This document shows, piece after piece, positions 19,170-27,079 of a stretch of DNA of 64,000 bases. This DNA comes from Aequorivita marisscotiae (GTDB lineage: Bacteria; Bacteroidota; Bacteroidia; Flavobacteriales; Flavobacteriaceae), in contig NZ_CP122379.1 of the NCBI RefSeq assembly GCF_029814825.1, positions 3,016,501 through 3,080,500 on the forward strand, given 5' to 3'. The position numbers and the translations under genes are program-made. Below the pieces are notes generated by a model that had not been told where the DNA came from, did no database searches, and saw only the letters and a program-made list of their open reading frames with translations. The stretch's first letter is position 1, and every line of letters begins with the position of its first letter.

Positions 19170-20546
19170 CTATAAACGTCCATCTGCTTGTTCTAAAACA
19201 CCCTTTACATCGTACACAATCGATTTCTTCGCTTTAAGATTATTAAGGTCAATAGATAGAAACTGTTTATGCGCAACTGCTAGAACGATGGCTTCAAATT
19301 TTTCTTCAGGAAGTTTTTGAATTGTCTCTAATTTGTATTCCTGTTGTACTTGCTCTGGGGATGCTAACGGATCGTAAATAGTTACTGCTATTCCATAGCT
19401 TTCTAGTTCTCGAACAACATTAACTACTTGGGTATTTCGAACGTCAGGGCAATTTTCTTTAAAGGTGATGCCCAACATCAATATTTTCGCTCCTTTAACT
19501 TTTACATCCCTAGCCAACATAAGTTTTATTACTTGTGATGCCACATAACTCCCCATAGAGTCATTTATACGGCGTCCAGCCAAGATGATATCTGGGTGAT
19601 ACCCAACTTCTTGTGCTTTCTGCGCTAAGTAATATGGATCAACTCCTATACAATGCCCTCCTACTAATCCGGGTTTAAAGGGTAAGAAATTCCATTTAGT
19701 ACCTGCTGCTTCCAATACATCTTTAGTATTTATTTCTAAGGGATTAAAAATTTTAGCAAGCTCATTTACAAATGCAATATTTAAATCACGTTGCGCATTT
19801 TCAATAACCTTAGCGGCTTCCGCCACTTTTATACTGGGCGCCATATAGGTACCTCCTGTAATTACCGAGGCATATAACTTATTAATTTTTTCTGCAGCTT
19901 CTGGAGTAGAGCCGGCTGTTATCTTTAGAATTTTATCTACCGTATGCTCCTTGTCTCCTGGATTAATACGTTCAGGGGAATAGCCTACAAAGAAGTCCTC
20001 GTTAAATTTAAGGCCGCTAACCTTTTCCAATACCGGCACACATTCATCTTCCGTAACCCCTGGATAGACGGTAGATTCATAAATTACCGTATCACCTGAT
20101 TTAAGCACTTTGCCAACGGTTTCACTCGCTTTATATAATGGCGTTAAATCGGGGCGGTTGTTCTTATCTACAGGTGTAGGAACAGTTACTATATAATAGT
20201 TACAAGCCTGAATATCTAATAAATCTGTGGTACAGAAGAGTCCGTTTTGCACTTTTACCTCTTGTTCAATAGTTGAATCGGTAACAGGTAACTCCACTAG
20301 GGTATTCGATTTTAGTAGTACTTTTTGGAGAATAGCATCTTCCACTTCAAGCGTGCTATCATGGCCGTTTTGCAATTCTTCTATTCTATTTCTATTGATA
20401 TCGAATCCAACAACGGGGTATTTAGTGGCAAAAAGTCGCGCTACAGGTAAGCCTACATATCCTAAACCGATAACCCCAATTTTAATAGTATTATCTATAA
20501 AATTATCTGCAGGAGAAGTTTTCGAATTCGTATTTAAAACTTCCAT
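19170..20546 (-). CDS. Nucleotide-sugar dehydrogenase, TviB/WbpO-like (UDP-GlcNAc/GalNAc to uronic acid)
   Basis: 458 aa. IGVIGLGYVGLPVARLFATK (NAD loop), ESTVYPGVTEDECVPVLE, YSPERINPGDKEH and the catalytic KPGLVGGHCIGVDPYY are the signature of the TviB/VipA/WbpO group; LGITFKENCPDVRNTQVV closes the fold. Oxidises the C6 of UDP-N-acetylhexosamine. It is the most upstream gene of the minus-strand locus, preceded by a TATCTTTG promoter element, so it probably heads the transcription unit. About 20 extra residues precede the Rossmann strand. Confidence 0.9.
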   Translation of the reverse strand: MEVLNTNSKTSPADNFIDNTIKIGVIGLGYVGLPVARLFATKYPVVGFDINRNRIEELQNGHDSTLEVEDAILQKVLLKSNTLVELPVTDSTIEQEVKVQNGLFCTTDLLDIQACNYYIVTVPTPVDKNNRPDLTPLYKASETVGKVLKSGDTVIYESTVYPGVTEDECVPVLEKVSGLKFNEDFFVGYSPERINPGDKEHTVDKILKITAGSTPEAAEKINKLYASVITGGTYMAPSIKVAEAAKVIENAQRDLNIAFVNELAKIFNPLEINTKDVLEAAGTKWNFLPFKPGLVGGHCIGVDPYYLAQKAQEVGYHPDIILAGRRINDSMGSYVASQVIKLMLARDVKVKGAKILMLGITFKENCPDVRNTQVVNVVRELESYGIAVTIYDPLASPEQVQQEYKLETIQKLPEEKFEAIVLAVAHKQFLSIDLNNLKAKKSIVYDVKGVLEQADGRL

Positions 20547-20629
20547 ATATGAATTAAAAAATATTTTTTAAATGTTTAAGGATTACAGCTGTACGTGGGG
20601 AGAAATTGGCACTTTAAATTTTGAAGAAA

Positions 20630-20637
20630 CAAAGATA
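20630..20637 (-). promoter_or_regulatory. Candidate -7 element for the polysaccharide locus
   Basis: On the minus strand this reads TATCTTTG, a perfect match to the Bacteroidetes TAnnTTTG box. It would start transcription near 20,623, about 75 nt before the tviB-like start codon. No clear TTTG box is found about 20 nt further upstream, which is why confidence is moderate. The 7-bp repeat array begins only about 45 bp upstream of the element. Confidence 0.45.
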
Positions 20638-20680
20638 AAAATAGATTTGGGTTTATGTAGGGTTTTTAGGGGAAATTTCG

Positions 20681-22042
20681 GGTGGCGGTTGGCGGTTGTC
20701 GGTTGTCTGTTGTCTGTTGTCGGTTGTCTGTTGTCTGTTGTCTGTTGACGGTTGACGGTTGTCGGTTGTCTGTTGTCGGTTGTCGGTTGTCTGTTGTCGG
20801 TTGTGGGTTGTCTGTTGTCGGTTGTGGGTTGTGGGTTGTCGGGTGGCGGTTGTCGGGTGGCGGGTGGCGGTTGTCTGTTGTCTGTTGTCGGTTGTGGGTT
20901 GTCTGTTGTCGGTTGTGGGTTGTCGGTTGTCGGTTGTCTGGTGTCTGTTGTCGGGTGTGGGTTGTCTGTTGTCGGTTGTGGGTTGGCGGTTGTCGGTTGA
21001 CCGTTGGGGGGGGATTGTTTAATTGGTTAATTGGGATTAAAGGACTTAAAGGACAAAAAGAGAAAAAGACGAAAGGGACAAATGGACTTAAGGGATAATA
21101 GAAACAAAAAGACTAAAGGACGGAATGACTTGTAAAGGATTATGGCTCCCCTTTGGGGCTGGGGAACTTGGGAAAATGAAATCGAAATCGAAATCGAAAT
21201 CGAAATCGAATCAGCTCACTTTGGGATTTGGGATTTGGGATTTGTTTTGGGTGGGGGTTTTGAGAGTTTGGCCACGAATTCACGAATTATATTACTGCGC
21301 TTTACTTGGAGAGGGTTGCCACGAATTCACGAATTGATTTTTGGTTGGAGGGGAAGTGTTTCCCTTTGGGGCTGGGGGACTTTTTGGGACGGTTGACTGT
21401 TGACTGTTGTCTGTTGTCTGTTGTCTGTTGACTGTTGTCTGTTGTCTGTTGTCTGTTGTCTGTTGTCGGTTGTCGGGTGTCTGTTGTCTGTTGTCGGTTG
21501 TGGGTTGTCGGGTGGCGGTTGTCTGTTGTCGGTTGTCGGTTGTGGGTTGTGGGTTGTGGGATTGTGTAATTGTTTAATCGTTTAATTGGTTAATTGGTTA
21601 ATTGGTTAATTGGGATTTAAAGGACTTAAAGGACAAAAAGACTAAAGGACGAAATGACTTGTAAAGGACTATGGCTCCCCTTTGGGGCTGGGGGACTTGG
21701 GAAAATGAAATCGAAATCGAAATTGAAAAACAGCCTAATTGAAATTGGTTAAATGTTAAATTGTGTAATTGTGTAATTGAAGTCTCGTTGATGATTAAAC
21801 ACAAAGGACGCAAAGGACAAAATGACTTGTAAAGGACTATGGCTCCCCTTTGGGGCTGGGGGACTTTTTGGGACGGTTGTCGGTTGGCGGTTGTCTGTTG
21901 TCGGTTGTCGGTTGTGGGTTGTCTGTTGTCGGTTGTGGGTTGTCGGTTGGCGGTTGTCTGTTGGCGGTTGTCGGTTGTCGGGTGTCCGTTGTCTGTTGTC
22001 TGTTGTGGGTTGTCGGGTGGGGGGGGGGGTGTAGGCCTAATG
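20681..22042 (+). repeat. Composite tandem-repeat region A (7-bp arrays plus linkers)
   Basis: No gene here. Three arrays of a 7-bp unit [T/G]TG[T/G/A][C/G][G/T]G occupy about 20681-21013, 21391-21560 and 21873-22020. Between them are TTAATTGG repeats (near 21018 and 21585-21612), purine-rich ACTTAAAGG/ACAAAAAGG runs, a CTCCCCTTTGGGGCTGGGGGAC block (near 21145, 21361, 21676, 21842), GAAATC hexamers (21178-21209 and near 21708), GGGATTT repeats (near 21222) and CACGAATT pairs (near 21275 and 21320). All copies share one orientation. Long open frames through it come only from the lack of stops in the unit. Confidence 0.95.
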
Positions 22043-23348
22043 TTGTGACTGAGTCTATTCAATTAAGTGTGTCAATTTATAATTTAATAAATTAGACATA
22101 TGAAAAGTACAGAAAGTAATTTAGATATGGAAGCTCTCATAAAACAAATGGGCGAAGAGCTTCGATCCGGCAAACCACTTACAGGAACTGGTGGTGTTTT
22201 CACTCCATTGATAAAAAAAGTGATAGAATCGAGTCTCGAGGGCGAAATGGATGCCCATCTCAAACAAGAAGGCAAGACATCAAAGAACCGTCGCAATGGG
22301 CGGGGGCGAAAAAATGTCCTTAGCTCTTCTGGTGGGCTGGAAATTTTTTCGCCGCGTGACCGCAATGGTACGTTCGAGCCCCAAACAGTAAAAAAGCGAC
22401 AGCGCAGGCTTGATATGGATCTTGACAAGAAGATTCTGTCCCTTTACGGTCGCGGGATGAGCTACCGTGACATTCAGGACCAGTTAAAGGAAATGTATGA
22501 TGTTGAGCTGTCCGTAGGCACCCTGAACGCAATAACCGATAAGATACTTCCAGATATATTGGAATGGCAACAACGCCCCTTGGAGGGCGTATATCCAGTA
22601 ATGTGGCTCGATGCAATGCACTTCAAGGTAAGGGAACACGGAAAAGTTGTTACAAAAGCTGTTTATAATATCTTGGGAGTCAATCGGGACGGAGAGAAAC
22701 AGGTTCTGGGGATTTATTTTGGTGATAATGAATCCAGTAGTTTTTGGAGAAGTGTCCTTCACGAGCTTAAACAACGTGGTGTCCAGGATATATTTGTAGC
22801 CTGTATTGATAACCTAAGCGGTTTTGGCGATGCCGTTGAGGATATCTTTCCCCAGACCGATGTACAGTTATGTCTGGTACACCAAATGCGGAACAGCATA
22901 AAATATGCATCCCACCTTGATGTCAAGCCTTTGGTAAAGGATCTGAAAAAGATATACACAGCTCTGAATGAACAAGCGGCCGCTCAATATCTGGTACAAG
23001 CTGAGGAAAAATGGGGAAAGAAGTATAAAGTTATTTTTAGAAGTTGGAACAATAACTGGGTCAGACTGACCAATTTTTATAAATACCCGCCAGCACTCAG
23101 AAGAGTAATCTATACCAACAATCCCATTGAAAGCTACCACAGAATGGTACGCAAGACAACAAAAACAAAAGGGGCTTTTACATCAGAAAATGCAATTGTA
23201 AAACAATTGTATCTTGCAACAGTAAATGCACAGACTAGATGGAATGGAACTATGTTTGCATGGACATCCGTGAGAAGAGACCTCGTAGATTATTTTGATA
23301 ACAGATTTTTAACCGATGACACACTTTAATGAACACTCCCTTGTGACT
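22043..23348 (+). mobile_element. Complete IS256-family insertion sequence with 8-bp target duplication
   Basis: The element proper is 22051-23340 (1,290 bp). It is bounded by imperfect 24-bp inverted repeats: left 22051-22074 and right 23317-23340, matching at 18 of 24 positions, with the inner GTGTGTCA identical. Both ends are flanked by the direct repeat TTGTGACT (22043-22050 and 23341-23348), the 8-bp duplication expected for IS256-type transposition. One intact transposase gene fills it. The left target copy lies just beyond a 7-bp repeat array. Intact ends and intact gene suggest a recent insertion. Confidence 0.92.
22100..23329 (+). CDS. IS256-family transposase
   Basis: 409 aa, usual family length. 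DDE catalytic residues appear in VMWLDAMHFKV (D), VACIDNLSGFGDA (D) and TNNPIESYHRMVRKTTKTK (E), with the C-x2-H box CLVHQMRNSIKY between the second D and E. The N-terminal half has FTPLIKKVIESSLEGEMDAHL and the helix-turn-helix-like MSYRDIQDQLKEMYDVELS. Base composition is more G+C-rich than the polysaccharide genes. The reading frame is intact and the stop lies inside the right inverted repeat. Confidence 0.97.
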   Translation: MKSTESNLDMEALIKQMGEELRSGKPLTGTGGVFTPLIKKVIESSLEGEMDAHLKQEGKTSKNRRNGRGRKNVLSSSGGLEIFSPRDRNGTFEPQTVKKRQRRLDMDLDKKILSLYGRGMSYRDIQDQLKEMYDVELSVGTLNAITDKILPDILEWQQRPLEGVYPVMWLDAMHFKVREHGKVVTKAVYNILGVNRDGEKQVLGIYFGDNESSSFWRSVLHELKQRGVQDIFVACIDNLSGFGDAVEDIFPQTDVQLCLVHQMRNSIKYASHLDVKPLVKDLKKIYTALNEQAAAQYLVQAEEKWGKKYKVIFRSWNNNWVRLTNFYKYPPALRRVIYTNNPIESYHRMVRKTTKTKGAFTSENAIVKQLYLATVNAQTRWNGTMFAWTSVRRDLVDYFDNRFLTDDTL

Positions 23349-23411
23349 AGGGAAGTTTACCTATACTTATTACCTACTACCTATTTCTGCCATCTAATAC
23401 CTAATCCCTAC

Positions 23412-24059
23412 CTAGTACCAATCTGCGTGGTAGCGTTCTTCGCCTAGGTTGAAGATAACGCCTATGCTTACGTTTACAAAGCCGCCGGAAGTGCCTTTTT
23501 CGCCGGCATTAAGGCTGTTGCCGTTGTAGCCGTAGTGTTGTCTGATGTTGGAGATATAGGTCATATCGCCCATTAAGCTCATTTGGTTGCTGATTTTATA
23601 TTGAGCGGTGAAGCCTGCGAGGATATTACCAATACGGTCGGTGCCGGTTGAGCCGGTTGGGTTTGAAAAAGTAACTCCTACCCCTGTGTGAAACAAGAGA
23701 CCAAACTTTTCCCTGATATGGAAACTGACGTTAAGGAGTCGGCCTACATTTACTACGCCCTCTACCCCTAGACGGTTAAAACTTACGCCCATATCCTTTA
23801 CATCTGGATCGTTAAAGCGATTAAAGGCATAATGGGCCTTTACTCCTACCCTTTTTGAAAACATATATCTACCCGCTAATTGAAATTGCTTAAAGGCAAT
23901 ATATTTACTTCGGGAAATGCCATCGCCGGGAGCAAATGGAACGTGAAGTCCTGTGGAAATTTCGGCGGAAAACCGATTGTAATCCTTTTGGGCAAAGAGA
24001 TTAGCACTTAATAATAAGAAAACAGTTACTAGAAATAGGTAGTTTTTAGTTGAATTCAT
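23412..24059 (-). CDS. Small outer-membrane beta-barrel protein
   Basis: 215 aa. N-terminal signal peptide NYLFLVTVFLLLSANLFAQ with cleavage after AQ, then alternating hydrophobic/polar strands with many Gly and aromatic residues (FSAEISTGLHVPFAPGD, GRYMFSKRVGVKAHYAFNRF, FVNVSIGVIFNLGEE), as in OmpA/OmpW-like eight-stranded barrels. No specific family motif is recognised. It lies alone between the insertion sequence and the second cysQ. A function in the outer membrane is inferred only. Confidence 0.7.
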   Translation of the reverse strand: MNSTKNYLFLVTVFLLLSANLFAQKDYNRFSAEISTGLHVPFAPGDGISRSKYIAFKQFQLAGRYMFSKRVGVKAHYAFNRFNDPDVKDMGVSFNRLGVEGVVNVGRLLNVSFHIREKFGLLFHTGVGVTFSNPTGSTGTDRIGNILAGFTAQYKISNQMSLMGDMTYISNIRQHYGYNGNSLNAGEKGTSGGFVNVSIGVIFNLGEERYHADWY

Positions 24060-24337
24060 AAACTCAAATTAGGTTAAATTCGCACTATTGCAGCAAAAAT
24101 TTTAAATGAGGCATGTTTAAAATTAATCGAGTTAACATGTTCGGGGTGTTTTATTTACTCGGTGCGCAATATATATTATTCTTTTGTACAACGTCAAATA
24201 AATAAAAAATATTTTGTCCAAAGTATCAATTTTAACGTTATCGTGCAAAAAATGTTGTTTTATTTTAATGAATTCGTTAAAAATTTGGAAAGATTTCTTC
24301 AATCTTTAAGTGACAGCACTACCAATTGGAACGTGCG

Positions 24338-25129
24338 TTAGACCGTACTTACCATAAAATTATTGTTTAACAAATTGGGCTTGTTGTACTGCATGGGTTT
24401 GGCGGTGGTTATATCTATAACCCTTACCCCTACCGCATTACAAATAGCCTGTCCTGCGGCGGTATCCCATTCCATAGTTGGCGCAAAACGCGGATAAATA
24501 TGCGCCAGGCCTTCGGCTATTAGACAGAATTTTAAGGAACTGCCCCTGGCTATAACCTCAACCTCACGTTTGGCATTAATGGTTGCTATATAGTTTTTTG
24601 TCGCTTGGTTTAAATGCGATCTGCTAGTGGCAATTATTATTTTGGAGGTAGGTTTGGCGGGTTGGATAGCTGTAGCCGTTTGCAAAATTGTTTCAACAGA
24701 AGTATTTGTAGAAGTGAGTACGATCTTTTTGGAAGTCGGTTTTTCTGCGGAAGTAAAATACAAGGTCTTGCTTACGGGAATATAGATGACTCCAAGAATG
24801 GGACTGCCATTTTCTATTAGGGCTATATTAACGGTGAATTCGCCATTGCGTTTTATAAATTCCTTAGTGCCATCTAACGGATCTACAATCCAACATTGCT
24901 GCCAATGTTTTCGCACCTCATATGGCTGTTGTTTATTTTCTTCGCTGATAATGGGAATATTGGTCGGTCTTAAAAAATCCATTATAACCTCATTGGCCGT
25001 TTTATCGGCTATGGTTAAGGGGGAATTATCGTTTTTGAGTTCTACTTCGAAATTGGTCTGATAAATTTTAAGTATTTCGGCCCCTGCGTTTAAGGCGGCT
25101 TGAATGGCAATGGAAAGGTTTTTTGTCAT
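24338..25129 (-). CDS. cysQ: 3'(2'),5'-bisphosphate nucleotidase, second copy
   Basis: 263 aa, clearly paralogous to the protein at 14635-15444 over the whole length: SEENKQQPYEVRKHWQQCW, DPLDGTKEFIKRNGEFTVNI, RGSSLKFCLIAEGLAHIYPR and EWDTAAGQAICNAVG all have near-identical counterparts there. Metal ligands (EE, DPLDGT, WD) are intact, so it should dephosphorylate PAP or PAPS. It stands outside the cys set, with a 7-bp repeat array starting about 40 bp upstream of its start. One of the two copies may serve general sulfur metabolism. Confidence 0.92.
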   Translation of the reverse strand: MTKNLSIAIQAALNAGAEILKIYQTNFEVELKNDNSPLTIADKTANEVIMDFLRPTNIPIISEENKQQPYEVRKHWQQCWIVDPLDGTKEFIKRNGEFTVNIALIENGSPILGVIYIPVSKTLYFTSAEKPTSKKIVLTSTNTSVETILQTATAIQPAKPTSKIIIATSRSHLNQATKNYIATINAKREVEVIARGSSLKFCLIAEGLAHIYPRFAPTMEWDTAAGQAICNAVGVRVIDITTAKPMQYNKPNLLNNNFMVSTV

Positions 25130-25169
25130 TGGTGTTTTAATTTGAGGGAAAAGTTACGATTGTTTTTGT

Positions 25170-26480
25170 TATCTGTTGTCGGGGGGTGGTTGTCTGTTGT
25201 CTGTTGTCTGTTGTCTGTTGTCTGTTGTCTGTTGTGGGTTGTCTGTTGTCGGGTGGCGGTTGACTGTTGTCTGTTGTCGGTTGTGGGTTGTCGGTTGTCG
25301 GTTGTCTGTTGTCGGTTGTCGGTTGTCGGTTGTCGGTTGTGGGTTGTGGGTTGTCTGTTGTCTGTTGTCGGTTGTGGGTTGTCGGTTGTCGGTTGTCTGT
25401 TGTCGGTTGTCGGTTGTCTGTTGTCTGTTGTCGGTTGTGGGTTGTGGGTTGTCGGTTGTCGGGTGGCGGTTGACTGTTGTCTGTTGTCGGTTGTCGGTTG
25501 GCGGGGGTCGGTTGTCGGTTGTGGGGATTGTTTAATTGGTTAATTGGTTAATTGGTTAATTGGTTAATTGGGATTAAAGGACTTAAAGGACAAAAAGAGT
25601 AAAAGACGAAAGGGACAAATGGAATTAAGGGATAATAGAAACAAAAAGACGCAAAGGACAAAACGACCTGTAAAGGACTATTGCTCCCCTTTGGGGCTGG
25701 GGGACGTGGGAAATCGAAATTGAAATCGAAATCGAAATCGAAATCGAATCAGCTCACTTTGGGATTTGGGATTTGGGATTTGTTTTGGGTGGGGGTTTGG
25801 AGGGTTTGGCCACGAATTCACGAATTATGTTCCTGCGCTTTACTTGGAGAGGGTTGCCACGAATTCACGAATGATTTTTGGTTGGAGTGAAAGATTAATC
25901 GTAGTGGTGTGGAAGACGCACGAATTGTTTTCCTGCGCTGGCGCTTGGAAGGAATTATCACGAATTTGCGATTAAGCTTTAAATTGGAGCGAAAGGTTGA
26001 CCGCGGGGGGGTTGGGGGTTGTGGGAAATTGAAATTGAAATCGAAATCGAAATTGAAATCGAAAAACGACCTAACCCCTTCCGTTAACTGGTTAATTGTT
26101 CAGATTCGTAAAGATTAAAGCCGAGGTGGGTTATTCCCCACTTTGAAGGGGGGTTGGGGGGATGTTTTGGGGGGATTGTTTAATTGTTTAATTGTTAAAC
26201 TGTGTAATTGAAGGCTCGTTGATGATTAACCACAAAGTGCACAAAGTATTCACAAAGGACGCAAAGGACTTAAGGGATAAAAGGAACAAAAGGACACAAA
26301 GGACGAAATGAATTGTAAAGGACTATGGCTCCCCTTTGGGGCTGGGGGACGTAGGAAATTGAAATCGAAATCGAAATCGAAATCGAAATCGAAATTGAAA
26401 TCGAATCAGCTCACTTTGGGATTTGTGATTTGTTAATTCGTTAATTTGGGATTTGGGATTTGGCCTTATTTGTATAAGGT
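25170..26480 (+). repeat. Composite tandem-repeat region B
   Basis: No gene here. One long 7-bp array covers about 25170-25526. It is followed by four TTAATTGG units (25530-25562), ACTTAAAGGACAAAAAG runs, the CTCCCCTTTGGGGCTGGGGGAC block (near 25683 and 26331), GAAATC hexamers (25712-25746, 26034-26063, 26358-26403), GGGATTT runs (25760-25782 and around 26416-26460), CACGAATT pairs (25811, 25858) and a C6/G6 hairpin-like TTCCCCACTTTGAAGGGGGG near 26132. The order of blocks mirrors region A closely, for example the segment from the hexamers through CACGAATT is nearly the same at 21177-21335 and 25712-25875. Confidence 0.93.
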
Positions 26481-26531
26481 GACTGGCAGTTTGGAAGGAA
26501 GGTTAAAAAAAGGCTAAAACGTCTTAAAAAA

Positions 26532-26562
26532 TTGATTACCACTACGGGGTTGTTTATCTTTG
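26532..26562 (+). promoter_or_regulatory. Promoter of dps
   Basis: TTG at 26532-26534, a 20-nt spacer, then TATCTTTG at 26555-26562: a full match to the Bacteroidetes -33/-7 pattern. Transcription would begin around 26,569, leaving about 20 nt before the dps start codon. It lies outside the repeat region. Confidence 0.7.
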
Positions 26563-26587
26563 GGGATAACCTTAAAACATAAATAAA

Positions 26588-27079
26588 ATGGGATATTTAA
26601 ATCTTGATAAAAAGAAAACTACAGCCACTGCAAAAGAGCTTAATGTACTTCTTGCAGATTATCATTTATACTATCAAAAACTTCGAAATTTCCACTGGAA
26701 TGTAGTGGGGAAAAATTTTTTCGATCTTCATGTTAAGTTCGAGGAATTGTATGACGATGCGAAAATAACAATTGACGAAATTGCGGAGCGAATTCTTACC
26801 CTGCGCTTTCAACCCACCAGTAATTTTACAGATTACTTAAAAATGAGCAATATCAAGGAATCTTCTGAAGACACCAAAGATCTGGAAATGGTTAAAATAT
26901 TACTGGACGATCACGGAAAGCTGCTAAAACAAATGCGTATAGTAGTTGAAACCGCAGATAAGGCCGGAGATGAAGGTACTATTGATATGATGGGTGGCTA
27001 TATTGGCCATATTGAAAAAGTAAGTTGGATGCTGGATGCCTGGAGCATGAAGAGTGGAGATAACCATCCGGAGGCATAG
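26588..27079 (+). CDS. dps: Dps-family DNA-binding ferritin-like protein
   Basis: 163 aa. The ferroxidase-site signature is present: LRNFHWNVVGKNFFDLHVKFEELYDDAKITIDEIAERI split over residues ~35-72 (H in NFHWNV, H in LHVKFEE, D and E in the following helix). C-terminal KVSWMLDAWSM fits the fourth helix. Dps dodecamers oxidise and store iron using peroxide and protect DNA under oxidative and starvation stress. Own promoter upstream; isolated by repeat regions on both sides. Confidence 0.93.
   Translation: MGYLNLDKKKTTATAKELNVLLADYHLYYQKLRNFHWNVVGKNFFDLHVKFEELYDDAKITIDEIAERILTLRFQPTSNFTDYLKMSNIKESSEDTKDLEMVKILLDDHGKLLKQMRIVVETADKAGDEGTIDMMGGYIGHIEKVSWMLDAWSMKSGDNHPEA

Noticed and set aside
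20681..21013. CRISPR array
   Set aside because: There is no constant repeat of 23-40 bp with unique spacers; the unit is 7 bp with no spacers, and no cas genes are in the window.
21125..21190. Conserved mini-ORF in the linker (MTCKGLWLPFGAGGL), recurring near 21822 and 28166
   Set aside because: Other copies change the start or frame, and the sequence is explained by the conserved CTCCCCTTTGGGGC hairpin block. Conservation appears to be at DNA level.
20682..22034. Long open frames in the 7-bp arrays with VVGCRLSVVCC-type translations, on the plus strand in all three frames
   Set aside because: The unit has few stop codons in any frame, so open frames arise by default. No start-site signals, no conserved ends, and three frames are open at once.
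21598..22062. Minus-strand frame of 154 aa with PTTDNRQ-type repeats (and a similar one at 27292-27702)
   Set aside because: It is the reverse translation of the same 7-bp units and linkers; it overlaps the end of the insertion sequence and has no promoter or ribosome site.
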